A DNA stretch of 22,698 nt from IMG/VR virus record IMGVR_UViG_3300020201_000279, positions 1 through 22,698 of that record; one strand, given 5' to 3'. The DNA comes from a virus. Positions 3,675 to 11,293 of the stretch are shown here, piece by piece. Position numbers and translations under genes: made by a program. Each line of letters opens with the position of its first letter. Within the stretch, counting starts at the first letter, position 1. Under the pieces are notes generated by a model. It did not search any database. It saw nothing but the letters and a program-made list of their open reading frames with translations, and was not told the origin of the DNA.

Positions 3675-4367
3675 TTATTTACCTATGGTTTTTTTATTTA
3701 ATAATCCTCGTAACCAGTCAATCACTTGTAATTGTACCTTACGATATGGTTCCAAATACATCTCCTTACGGCGGGCGTAGGCTGTTTTAAGGTAGGGAGC
3801 CATTAGTTCCATAGCCTTAGCATTGTCTTTCCATTTGATGTACTTCCATTCCGTAGTGTTCTCTTTCTCGGGCCTGCCCCCGTGGACGATGAATTTATCG
3901 TAAGGCATACCAAACAACTTAGTTACATCAAAGCCAGTGTGAGTTAGGATCAGCGCGTCAAGGCTGTGCATCCATTCGTGATACAGCGTCCCTAAAGAAT
4001 TGTTGACATTGCTATTATCGAACCGGACAAGGTGGACATGGTAGGTGCGGTATATATTGCTCCAGTTCGTACCCCAGATGCCTTTAAATATCCAGTTGTC
4101 GCGGTGTACCAGCATAACAACACTGTCTGTCCCCCAGTTACCGTAGTTTACATGCACCTTGTTTGTAAGGGCGGTGACGTAGGTTTGGGCGGGCTTTAAG
4201 TCCCCATCGCTGTCTGCCTCGGTAGGCACTCGACTAAAGTCTTCCTCCTGTACGTAAAAGACCGGGGTCAGCCCAGTGTGCTTGAAAATAAAAGCGTTGA
4301 ATTCTAGCTCTAGTTTCGCTAGTTGTTCGTATGAAATTTTAGTATCTTTTAGTATTAGAAAGCGCAT
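3675..4367 (-). CDS. HExxH zinc metallopeptidase, lysis-cassette candidate
   Basis: A 230-residue protein with the zinc-binding motif HEWMH at 130-134 (His130, Glu131, His134), followed by Asp137, which could complete the site; His152 is another metal-ligand candidate. The N-terminal third (about 1-70) has alternating strands and helices. The C-terminal 40 residues are basic and helical. No signal peptide or membrane helix is seen. It sits between two holin-like membrane genes, the place normally held by an endolysin, and no amidase, CHAP or lysozyme domain is seen in this operon. I infer a peptidase acting on the cell-wall peptide or a host surface protein. A virion-associated or regulatory protease remains possible. 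The start is coupled to the upstream gene by TAACATG. Confidence 0.7.
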   Translation of the reverse strand: MRFLILKDTKISYEQLAKLELEFNAFIFKHTGLTPVFYVQEEDFSRVPTEADSDGDLKPAQTYVTALTNKVHVNYGNWGTDSVVMLVHRDNWIFKGIWGTNWSNIYRTYHVHLVRFDNSNVNNSLGTLYHEWMHSLDALILTHTGFDVTKLFGMPYDKFIVHGGRPEKENTTEWKYIKWKDNAKAMELMAPYLKTAYARRKEMYLEPYRKVQLQVIDWLRGLLNKKTIGK

Positions 4368-4368
4368 G

Positions 4369-4656
4369 TTATTTCTTGTTTTTGATAACTGATTCTAGCA
4401 CGAACTTCATCGTCTGCTCTCCAAAGAATCCACCGATACCCGCCATCACAAACAGCATCGGTTCTGGTAGTGCCATTGTTGCACCAAAGACCGCAAAGAT
4501 GTAGCCAGTGAACCCTGCGACTGCACCACTGGCAAGAAAGATACTAATACGGAACGGTGTGCCAGTAGTGTACGCACTGAGGTAACGAGCAAACCCCCCG
4601 TAGACAGCTATCAGTACCACAAACAATTCAATCGGCAGGTTTTTAAGAAATTCCAT
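4369..4656 (-). CDS. Holin-like three-helix membrane protein
   Basis: A 95-residue protein with three predicted membrane helices at about 9-26, 36-58 and 64-80, glycine-rich turns, and a basic C-terminal tail ending KNKK. This is the pattern of class I-type phage holins such as the LydA-like family. It is the first gene of the lysis cassette and has a candidate promoter just upstream, which could time lysis apart from the structural genes. The metallopeptidase follows with only a C between stop and ATG. I am sure of the membrane topology, less sure of the exact holin family. Confidence 0.75.
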   Translation of the reverse strand: MEFLKNLPIELFVVLIAVYGGFARYLSAYTTGTPFRISIFLASGAVAGFTGYIFAVFGATMALPEPMLFVMAGIGGFFGEQTMKFVLESVIKNKK

Positions 4657-4676
4657 ACTAGTAATAATGTGTCCTA

Positions 4677-4685
4677 ATTATACCA
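4677..4685 (-). promoter_or_regulatory. Extended -10 promoter TGGTATAAT for the lysis cassette
   Basis: On the minus strand TGGTATAAT ends at 4677, within the 30-nt gap before the holin-like gene. The leader would be about 14 nt with no SD. There is no good -35; the box is otherwise consensus. Confidence 0.6.
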
Positions 4686-4686
4686 C

Positions 4687-5373
4687 TTACATGAACATGA
4701 AAAAACCACTGTTGACTACTGCTCCCTCCGCTGTAGGGTCAAAGCCAGCCCCACCGTTGTATAGTGATGTCACCTCGGCGGCAGTTAAAGCTACATCCCA
4801 TATTCCAATTTCATCAAGTTTGCCGTTAAATCTAAGCCCCCCATTACGCTGTCCAAGCCAAAGAGCATCGGTAGAGTAGTCTATGTTTCCTGACTGAGTG
4901 ACGTTAGAGGCTAAGGATACTGAAGCACCATCAACGTAAATTACTTGAGTAGTACCGGTGCGAGTAAAAATCACATGCTTCCATGTTGCCGTGCCTATCC
5001 CATCAGTTGTCCGACACTGGGCGATATTACCACCCATCTTCATCTGCACTTCAATCCGGGTAGTGGAGGCAAACGCTCGCATTTCATAACTGCGTGTGTC
5101 ACCCGCATTTTCACCTTTTGCTATTAACATTTGGTATGAGGAGGTTGAGGTAAAATTCACCCATCCCCCGAAAGAAATATCGCTGGTTGGTTTTAAAGCG
5201 GCGTTGTCCGAGATAGTATGAAACGCTGAACCTGCGTAGGTAGCAGCATTGTTTAACTTCCCCGCACCATAAGTGGCACTGGTGTTAGTAGCAACCAAAG
5301 AGTTAATCTGGTCGGTGGCATTACCAGATGACTCATCTAGTCTGAAATAGGTTAGTGGTGCTGTGACTGCCAT
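4687..5373 (-). CDS. LamG/concanavalin-type adhesin
   Basis: A 228-residue protein formed almost entirely of one LamG-like jelly roll. Typical features are the opening YFRLDES and a TDQINSL segment, the ISFGGWVNF strand (about 67-75), WKHVIFTRTGTTQVIYVDG (about 131-149), and the closing FNGKLDEIGIWDVALTAAEVTSLYNGG (about 182-208). These are the signature strands of the laminin-G/pentraxin-like fold that binds sugars. There is no signal peptide, so it is probably displayed on the virion, as a fibre tip or receptor-binding part. It sits between the tail-fibre genes and the lysis cassette, and its ATG follows the previous stop by one base (TAATATG). Confidence 0.85.
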   Translation of the reverse strand: MAVTAPLTYFRLDESSGNATDQINSLVATNTSATYGAGKLNNAATYAGSAFHTISDNAALKPTSDISFGGWVNFTSTSSYQMLIAKGENAGDTRSYEMRAFASTTRIEVQMKMGGNIAQCRTTDGIGTATWKHVIFTRTGTTQVIYVDGASVSLASNVTQSGNIDYSTDALWLGQRNGGLRFNGKLDEIGIWDVALTAAEVTSLYNGGAGFDPTAEGAVVNSGFFMFM

Positions 5374-5374
5374 A

Positions 5375-5563
5375 TTATTTTAATTGCGCGGTAAAAAAGT
5401 CTTTAAAAATTATTGCCCGTTCTTTTTTTTCTGCCACGCTTTCAAAGATACAGAAATCATGCCCATCTATAACGACAGAGTAGACAGTCCCCTCGGGTAT
5501 CGCTCTTTTTGACACAACCGTATATTCATCTCTTTCTGTTACTTTTAAGATTTCTGATTTCAT
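5375..5563 (-). CDS. Small protein between fibre and adhesin genes
   Basis: A 62-residue protein with alternating beta strands (EILKVTE, YTVVSK, VYSVVIDGHDFCIFE) and a short helical end. No membrane segment is seen. It could be a small beta-barrel accessory to the fibre or adhesin. I do not recognise it. It begins 7 nt after the tail-fibre stop and is joined to the adhesin gene by TAATATG, so it is certainly in the same operon. Confidence 0.65.
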   Translation of the reverse strand: MKSEILKVTERDEYTVVSKRAIPEGTVYSVVIDGHDFCIFESVAEKKERAIIFKDFFTAQLK

Positions 5564-5570
5564 ATAAAGT

Positions 5571-7364
5571 TTACGCTACTGCTACACATTGCCAGAGTGA
5601 CTTACTAGCAGACCAGATAAAGCCAATCGTAAGAGTAGCTGTGGTTGCTGCGGTTGTACTTGGTAGAGTAACTGTAGTTGACCCAAATGCTACGTTCCAC
5701 GTTAAGGCACGCGCGACTGTAGTTGATGACGCGACGGAAATCTTTAGCATCTGTCCGTCATACTTAGTTCCGCCCGGGGCGTTAAAGAGTAAAGCTCCAG
5801 TTTGAGCCGTGACGATAAAGAAGTCTAAGTTATCTACGTTTAGTGATGTGCCTGTGTCAGTCGTATATGAAGCGGCTGAAAGTACCTTTGGTCTGGCGGA
5901 TAGTACTCGGATGCCCTCTACTGCTATCTCTCCAGCAGCAGTCCTTGCTATGGTAGTATCAGTAGCGTGACCAAGTTCTATTGTCCCTAGACCAAGAGCT
6001 AATGATATTGAGTTCACTAGTCCTGATATTGGTAGACCAGTGGCATTAGTTAGAGTTACTGATGTTGGTGTACCTAAGACTGGAGTTACAAGGGCTTGTG
6101 AGTTAGGTAGTACTACTGTGCCAGTGAAAGTAGGCGAAGCAAGTGGAGCTTTAAGGTCGAGTGCAGATTGTAACCCGCTTGTCTTAGCGATAGAAAGCGC
6201 AGCATCAGCAATGGCTGTAGCGTTCCCAGTGGAAGTTACTACTCCTGTTAGGTTAGCGTTGGTTGTTACGTTTCCTGCCGTTAGACCTGATGCAGTACCT
6301 GTGAGGTTTGTAGCAGTTCCCGATGAGGGAGTACCGAGTGCACCTCCTGAAACAAGGTTGCCTGATGCAGTTCCTGTGACGTTACCTACTAGGTTTGCGG
6401 TGACGGTGGTTGCAGTAATGAGTGTTGTAGCGAGCGTGTCGGTTGTAGTATCAAATGTGAGTGCTGTATCGCCTTCAAGAGTACCATCGCCTGTCCATAC
6501 ACCTACCTGATTGTTGACTGGTGTGCCTACTTTAGCAACGTCTCCACTTCCTGCGGGAGTAGCGAATGAAGGTGCAGAGGAAGCACCGTTAGACTTCAAG
6601 AATGTACCATCAGCTCCTAGTGCTAACTCGGTAACGTCACCTGAGCCGTTTGAGTAGAAGACACGATGTGCTGTTTGGTCTACAAATGAAGTGAGGTTTG
6701 TGTAGCCCCCACCGCCACTACCTGCTCCCCATGTTTTTGTAGTGCTGTTATATGTAAGAACTTGACCGTTTGTTACGCCCTCAATGCTCACATCTAAAAT
6801 TTGGTCTAGCCTACGTGCGATGATAGCAGTAGTGTGTCCACGTTCTTCTGCTTGTCGTTTGTCAAGTTCTTCTCGGAGGTCTTGAATGGAGTCGATTGAC
6901 TGTTTTTCTCCATCGGGGAGGGATTCTAGTGCGTTGCGGATATTCTCTCCACTTATTAGTTCAGAGATTTTAGCAAGTAGTTCGGTATGTTCTTCTAATG
7001 ATTTCTGTATCTCTGTAGCGTCAAACTCGTCTGGCATTATAGGCATTGACTCCTCAAGACGTTTTACCTCTTGTGCTACAAGTCTTCGGAGGGTAGCTGT
7101 TTCAGTAGTTGAGTTTTCTTTAGCGTCCTTTATAAGACTTTGAATGTCTCTATGGGCTTGAGCAATTTCAGCCTTTAGAGATGTAATAGAGCGCATACTC
7201 GTCTCACTGGTGTCCTTGATTTGGCTTAGGAAAAGCTTTTCTGAGTGCTTGATAATAACCATCACAGCTTCCATTGCCTCTATAAGCTCATTAGGCTGTA
7301 CTGCACCACTGTCAAAAGCAGAGAGGAGTGTTTCAAGGCGTTTTTGGTTTTTATCGTTGAGCAT
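5571..7364 (-). CDS. Tail fibre protein
   Basis: A 597-residue protein. Residues about 1-205 are helical and charged with heptad character (trimeric coiled coil). The hinge NGQVLTYNSTTKTWGAGSGGGGY (about 207-229) is the usual start of a phage fibre shaft. The middle (about 320-450) is Thr/Gly/Ala-rich with repeated GTASGL, NLTG and LGTP elements, and SPTFTGTVVLP is a typical fibre segment. The last 90 residues form a beta-rich cap. Similar DNA repeats show in the gene (CCTGATGCAGT at 6286 and 6360). The ATG lies 6 nt after a TATAAT box, so the gene may have its own leaderless mRNA besides the operon transcript. The likely role is host recognition. Confidence 0.85.
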   Translation of the reverse strand: MLNDKNQKRLETLLSAFDSGAVQPNELIEAMEAVMVIIKHSEKLFLSQIKDTSETSMRSITSLKAEIAQAHRDIQSLIKDAKENSTTETATLRRLVAQEVKRLEESMPIMPDEFDATEIQKSLEEHTELLAKISELISGENIRNALESLPDGEKQSIDSIQDLREELDKRQAEERGHTTAIIARRLDQILDVSIEGVTNGQVLTYNSTTKTWGAGSGGGGYTNLTSFVDQTAHRVFYSNGSGDVTELALGADGTFLKSNGASSAPSFATPAGSGDVAKVGTPVNNQVGVWTGDGTLEGDTALTFDTTTDTLATTLITATTVTANLVGNVTGTASGNLVSGGALGTPSSGTATNLTGTASGLTAGNVTTNANLTGVVTSTGNATAIADAALSIAKTSGLQSALDLKAPLASPTFTGTVVLPNSQALVTPVLGTPTSVTLTNATGLPISGLVNSISLALGLGTIELGHATDTTIARTAAGEIAVEGIRVLSARPKVLSAASYTTDTGTSLNVDNLDFFIVTAQTGALLFNAPGGTKYDGQMLKISVASSTTVARALTWNVAFGSTTVTLPSTTAATTATLTIGFIWSASKSLWQCVAVA

Positions 7365-7370
7365 ATTTTA

Positions 7371-7376
7371 ATTATA
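7371..7376 (-). promoter_or_regulatory. -10 TATAAT for the tail fibre, leaderless
   Basis: Minus-strand TATAAT ends 6 nt before ATG 7364. The -35 is weak. It is back to back with the plus-strand promoter at 7397-7424. Confidence 0.5.
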
Positions 7377-7396
7377 ACGTATTGTGGATAAATTGG

Positions 7397-7424
7397 TTGA
7401 CTTTTGGTGGTTTAGGCGTATAAC
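7397..7424 (+). promoter_or_regulatory. Promoter TTGACT-16-TATAAC
   Basis: This is the best sigma70-type promoter in the window: TTGACT (7397-7402), a 16-nt spacer, and TATAAC (7419-7424). ATG 7433 follows after 8 nt. Confidence 0.7.
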
Positions 7425-7432
7425 GGTTGTAT

Positions 7433-7537
7433 ATGGGACACATAATTTTCCTTATCTGTGCAATATGGCTTGCTATACTGTTTCCTTGGTTGTGGCTTGT
7501 GTATATTGCACTGTTTGCCGTTAGTGCTAGTCGATAG
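7433..7537 (+). CDS. 34-residue membrane peptide on the opposite strand
   Basis: The peptide starts MGHI and is hydrophobic from about residue 4 to 30 (Ile, Leu, Phe, Trp, Ala), with four Trp and a basic end SASR. That is one membrane helix. It is the only convincing plus-strand gene inside the 19-kb minus-strand late block, and its last 11 bases overlap the 3' end of the 582-residue internal-protein gene. A strong promoter ends 8 nt before the ATG, so the mRNA should be leaderless. Possible roles are an accessory lysis or superinfection-exclusion peptide, or a small membrane toxin. No family is recognised. Confidence 0.6.
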   Translation: MGHIIFLICAIWLAILFPWLWLVYIALFAVSASR

Positions 7538-9275
7538 CTTCTAACAAAGCCCTAAGTGCCTTTCTCTGATCTTCTGTGTCTGCCTTTCCAGCCTCCATTA
7601 TTGCACCTGCAATATCTGACAATCCAGCTCGTATACCACCTTGGAACCCTGCCTTTGGTACCTTCTCAGGATATAACGCTCTTATTTCCTCCGCAAATGC
7701 AGCTACTTCTTTAGGTGATGCGCCTTCGTAGCCGAGTTGTCGTGAGATGGTGTCCATTTCGTCTGCAATCGCTTCGTAGGCTGGTGAGCTTTGAGCTTCA
7801 CCAAAGATGCGCCGTAAGTTTACCTTTGCAAACTCAGACGGGTCAGTGTTTTTAGTTATCTCAAAGTTTGGTGTTTTAAAGATACTGTTTTCAATATCTT
7901 CTAGGAGCGTTGCCACGTTTCTATACTGTGAGTTTAGCTTTTTAATCTCAGGTGACAGTACGTCTAACTCGTTTGAGTAAACGTCTCTGAAAGCTCTAAA
8001 CAAGTCTGTTGTTTGTCCATCTACGGTGGTAAAGATTACATCTTGAACAGCATCAGATCGTGACTCTCTTTGGATAGCCGAAAACAACTGATCTTTCTCT
8101 CGGATTTGTAGTGGGGATAATGAATCTCCACCTTCTGTGGCTTTCTTGTATAAGTCAGTTACTACTGTTCTTTGTTTTTCTGTCAGTTTTGATTTACTAA
8201 AATCGAGTTTAACTCCGGTGTTAGTAAGTCTTTTACTTATGCCTATATCCTCCAAGACACTATCAAGTTGGGAGTAAGCTCCTGTCATGTTTATATTTTC
8301 TATCTTGCCGAGTTTGGCCGTTTCTACATTCATTGCTTCACCGATACTCTTGCGCTGTGCCTCGATGGTATCGTATTGCTGGGACGCCCTATTCCCAGCA
8401 ATAATCGCTGGGTTCTGTTTTTGTCCTAGCGTAGTTTTAGGTGTGTCGGCAATATCTAGTACTTCTTTAAATGCTTGTTTAGTTACAGGGTTGGCATTTT
8501 TGACAGGGTCAATTAGTGGTTCAGGTAAACCTGACTTAATAGCTTTCTGTACTAGTGGTGTTGATGTTTTTATGCGTTCTGCCCTGACACCTGCTTCTCG
8601 TACATTTTCCGATACCTTTCCTATAAAACGGGGTACTCTGTCGCCTAGCTCTGATGCAGTTTGTTTAATACCAGACAGTGTTTGTGATTCAGGTAACGCA
8701 TTTGATATAGTTTGCCCAGCATCTCTGACAACTGGTGTAGCTTTGTTCTTTAACGCACCAATACCTGCCGCTGCCCCTTTGATGGCTACTGGAGCTACAC
8801 CACCAATAACAGTTCCTAATCCAGGAGTTGCTACTTCTTTTGCTGACTTCTTATTAACTAGGTCTTGACCAACATCGTAGGCATAGCCAATACCAGCTCC
8901 AACTGCCGCTTGTCCGAGTACAGATGTACCTCCAGTTAGTGCAAAGCCAGCAGGGATAGTTGCTGTTTGAAGGGCAGCTCCAACAACCTGACCACGTGTA
9001 GGTTTTTCAATAAATTCTTGTGTAACTTCTTTTGATGCGTCTGTTCCAATACCTTGCCTTGCAAGTAAACGCCCAAAAACATCTGTAGCACCCCCTAAAC
9101 CTAAAGTGTCAGTAATTCTGTTTGAAAGAGGTTTTTTAGGAGCTTCTGCTTGAGATGCCTGATTAGGCTGTGACTGTGTCTCTCTATGTCTTGATAGAGC
9201 CATCATTATTTCATTTGGATTTTTGCCATTAGTCTTTCCAAACTCTACAATTTGCCTTTCTGTTGCTGATAACAT
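7527..9275 (-). CDS. Internal/ejection protein with membrane-active segment
   Basis: A 582-residue protein. The N-terminus (1-50) is polar and Gln-rich. Residues about 95-180 are Gly/Ala/Val-rich with several hydrophobic stretches (TIPAGFALTGGTSVLGQAAVGAGIGYA), which could insert into a membrane. The remainder (about 230-582) is helical with coiled-coil character and ends with KALRALLEAID. This composition is typical of podovirus internal proteins injected with the DNA. The gene follows the other large internal protein with a TAAATATG junction. No enzymatic motif is seen. An ejection role is inferred from composition and position. Confidence 0.6.
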   Translation of the reverse strand: MLSATERQIVEFGKTNGKNPNEIMMALSRHRETQSQPNQASQAEAPKKPLSNRITDTLGLGGATDVFGRLLARQGIGTDASKEVTQEFIEKPTRGQVVGAALQTATIPAGFALTGGTSVLGQAAVGAGIGYAYDVGQDLVNKKSAKEVATPGLGTVIGGVAPVAIKGAAAGIGALKNKATPVVRDAGQTISNALPESQTLSGIKQTASELGDRVPRFIGKVSENVREAGVRAERIKTSTPLVQKAIKSGLPEPLIDPVKNANPVTKQAFKEVLDIADTPKTTLGQKQNPAIIAGNRASQQYDTIEAQRKSIGEAMNVETAKLGKIENINMTGAYSQLDSVLEDIGISKRLTNTGVKLDFSKSKLTEKQRTVVTDLYKKATEGGDSLSPLQIREKDQLFSAIQRESRSDAVQDVIFTTVDGQTTDLFRAFRDVYSNELDVLSPEIKKLNSQYRNVATLLEDIENSIFKTPNFEITKNTDPSEFAKVNLRRIFGEAQSSPAYEAIADEMDTISRQLGYEGASPKEVAAFAEEIRALYPEKVPKAGFQGGIRAGLSDIAGAIMEAGKADTEDQRKALRALLEAID

Positions 9276-9277
9276 AT

Positions 9278-11005
9278 TTATTGTTGATACAAGTTAGTAA
9301 TATAGTGAGAGCCTGTTGATGTTTGTACTGAGTTCGGAAGAGCAATATCTACACCCATACCATTTATTTCGTCTAAGTCCTCTGGCGCGAACGCAGACCA
9401 TGTAATTGAGTTCGATTGTGCACCAACACCTAACCTAGCCTCGGCAGTTGCTTTTTGTCTTTCTGTCTGAGTAATAAAGGTGTCTAATTGAGTTACTAAC
9501 TTGCTCGCTCTACGTCCTGTGATGTTTGTGAGTGGGTTAAAAGTACTAGTCGGTTCTTCTCCTAAGATTTGTTCCATTAAAGTCAATACCCCAACATCAA
9601 GTGTGCCAAGTGTAGCGGCTTTTTTATACTCTGCGGTCATCAAAGCTCGTAAAGAACTTATCTTACCTAGTTTTTCAGGACTACCACCAATAGTATTAGT
9701 GAAGCCACTTGTTTTAATAATACCCCTATACTCATTAGCAAGGTTTATTAGTGAATCTTGTGAACTTACTGCGTCTTCTAGCTGTCGTCTTACTGTTTTA
9801 TCCACTTCAATTTTTCCGCTAGTACCAGCTCCAAATGTTTTAATTACCTCTCCTGTTTGTGAGTTGACTAGCACCTTACTTCCATCCGCTTGTTCGATAA
9901 CTTGTGTATCAAGTTTTGATGCTGACGGGCGGTTTGCTCTGTTTGCTGAGGCTAACTGTGCTTGCTGTACCTGTCGTCCAAGTACATCCCCGTTGTATAC
10001 TCCTGCTGCAAGTATCGCCTCTTGTTTTGTACTGGCGTTTTTTACCGCGTTATAGATTGCTGCAGAACCTTGCTGTGAGAGGACACTGCCAAGGAGTGCG
10101 TTTTTTGTGTTGATGAAGTCTTTATTTTCTTGGTAGGTTCGTTCGTTCTTTGCTTTTAGTTCGTCAATTTTCTTGAACTCAATCCCTACAGCAAAGTCTC
10201 TGACGCTGGTGAGTAGGTCTTTCTGTCTGTTGTATTTGTTTGTAGCGTCATTCATTAGGATAGACCCCCATGTGTTTATGTGGGCTTCTGCCAGAGCAAC
10301 GTTACCTTGAGCATGAGCGAGTTGTGCTTGTACAGGGAGCGCTTGAATAGCCGCCTCTCTATTGATGCGTGCTTGTTCACCACCAATAAATCCTGTTGTT
10401 TGACCACGACCTTGTCCTTCGAGTGCGAGTTGTGATGCATCACGATTATTTTGAATAGTATTTATCTGCGAAGCAAAGTCGTTCTCCTGCTGACGTAAGT
10501 TCTTTATGCCTGTTTCTTTTTCTAATTTGCGCTGTATATCAGCACCCGATGGTGTGGCAAGGTTATATATTTCATCATTCTTTTCCTTGAAAGCGGCTAA
10601 TACAGAACTAAATGTTTCCTTTTCGGGTTCTGGTGCTGGTGTTTGTGCAAGTACTCCACCTGATTGTGTGAGGCTCGATTCTCCTCCAGTAAAACCAATG
10701 TTGTTTGCAGCGAAATCAGGGACTTGGGATACCTTTTCTGTAGGGACAGGTGTAGTAGTAACAGGCTTGATTGAATTTGAAGTTATAATGTTTCCTGTTG
10801 CATCTCTTTGTGAGAGTGGCGCACCTTTCGAAGTAGTGCCTTTCCCCTCAAAGGAATCATTGTAACCGGGGGCATCTTTTACAGAACGATAGTAGGTAGT
10901 TACTCCTTTTCGGTTGGTTGTAGAGTACTTAGCATTGTTATTACTAAGACTTTTCGCCTGTCTTACTTTCTTATTTCCGCCACGTCTTAATGAGATTTTC
11001 GCCAT
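9278..11005 (-). CDS. Internal/ejection-type structural protein, coiled coil
   Basis: A 575-residue protein. The first 20 residues are very basic (RRGGNKKVRQAK) and could bind DNA. Residues about 60-135 are low-complexity Ser/Thr/Pro/Gly. Residues about 135-350 are long, Gln/Ala-rich helices with coiled-coil spacing (QARINREAAIQALPVQAQLAHAQ region). A helical region to about 520 contains SLRALMTAEYKKAATLG. The C-terminus is beta/loop. No signal peptide and no tape-measure-like membrane pattern are seen. With the adjacent 582-residue protein it forms the likely pair of internal proteins. Its ATG lies 11 nt after an extended -10 box. Confidence 0.6.
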   Translation of the reverse strand: MAKISLRRGGNKKVRQAKSLSNNNAKYSTTNRKGVTTYYRSVKDAPGYNDSFEGKGTTSKGAPLSQRDATGNIITSNSIKPVTTTPVPTEKVSQVPDFAANNIGFTGGESSLTQSGGVLAQTPAPEPEKETFSSVLAAFKEKNDEIYNLATPSGADIQRKLEKETGIKNLRQQENDFASQINTIQNNRDASQLALEGQGRGQTTGFIGGEQARINREAAIQALPVQAQLAHAQGNVALAEAHINTWGSILMNDATNKYNRQKDLLTSVRDFAVGIEFKKIDELKAKNERTYQENKDFINTKNALLGSVLSQQGSAAIYNAVKNASTKQEAILAAGVYNGDVLGRQVQQAQLASANRANRPSASKLDTQVIEQADGSKVLVNSQTGEVIKTFGAGTSGKIEVDKTVRRQLEDAVSSQDSLINLANEYRGIIKTSGFTNTIGGSPEKLGKISSLRALMTAEYKKAATLGTLDVGVLTLMEQILGEEPTSTFNPLTNITGRRASKLVTQLDTFITQTERQKATAEARLGVGAQSNSITWSAFAPEDLDEINGMGVDIALPNSVQTSTGSHYITNLYQQ

Positions 11006-11016
11006 GTTATTTAATA

Positions 11017-11025
11017 ATTATATCA
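11017..11025 (-). promoter_or_regulatory. Extended -10 promoter TGATATAAT
   Basis: Consensus TGnTATAAT on the minus strand in the 26-nt gap before the 575-residue protein gene. It ends 11 nt before the ATG. No -35 is seen. Confidence 0.5.
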
Positions 11026-11031
11026 GTTATT

Positions 11032-11292
11032 TTATGTTTGAGTACCAACTAATGTCCAATTATTTGCAGATGTACAGACGTACAGTTTCCCGTTGGTTGC
11101 ATTTGCATATACATCCCCAATAGAAGCTACAGTTGGTGCTGTTGCAAAGACAGGGACTCGGAGTCTTGTGTTAAAACGTGAGTGCTTGTTAAAGTCTTGA
11201 GACGCAGTAAAGTTGTTGGTGTAATACTCAGAGTTCAACGCCTCTATTTCTGAGCGTAGTTGGTCTATTTGTTTTTGAATGTCTTGTGGCAT
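11032..11292 (-). CDS. Short fibre-like virion protein
   Basis: An 86-residue protein with an N-terminal coiled coil (about 4-25, QKQIDQLRSEIEALNSEYY) and a C-terminal beta motif, GDVYANATNGKLYVCTSANNWTLVG. Such a motif, in which a displayed value ends in NWTLVG, is common at the ends of phage fibre and whisker proteins. ATG 11292 is chosen over 11307 because it gives the recurrent TAATATG junction with the preceding stop. It may form a small trimeric spike or collar part. Confidence 0.6.
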   Translation of the reverse strand: MPQDIQKQIDQLRSEIEALNSEYYTNNFTASQDFNKHSRFNTRLRVPVFATAPTVASIGDVYANATNGKLYVCTSANNWTLVGTQT

Positions 11293-11293
11293 A

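Noticed and set aside
6040-6510. 156-residue frame antisense to the tail fibre
   Set aside because: Low-complexity Val/Ala/Pro text produced by Thr/Gly-rich codons of the real minus-strand gene.
8287-8868. 193-residue plus-strand frame inside the internal-protein gene
   Set aside because: Antisense shadow; Ser/Cys/Phe-rich without domain features, and the minus-strand frame is longer and operon-placed.
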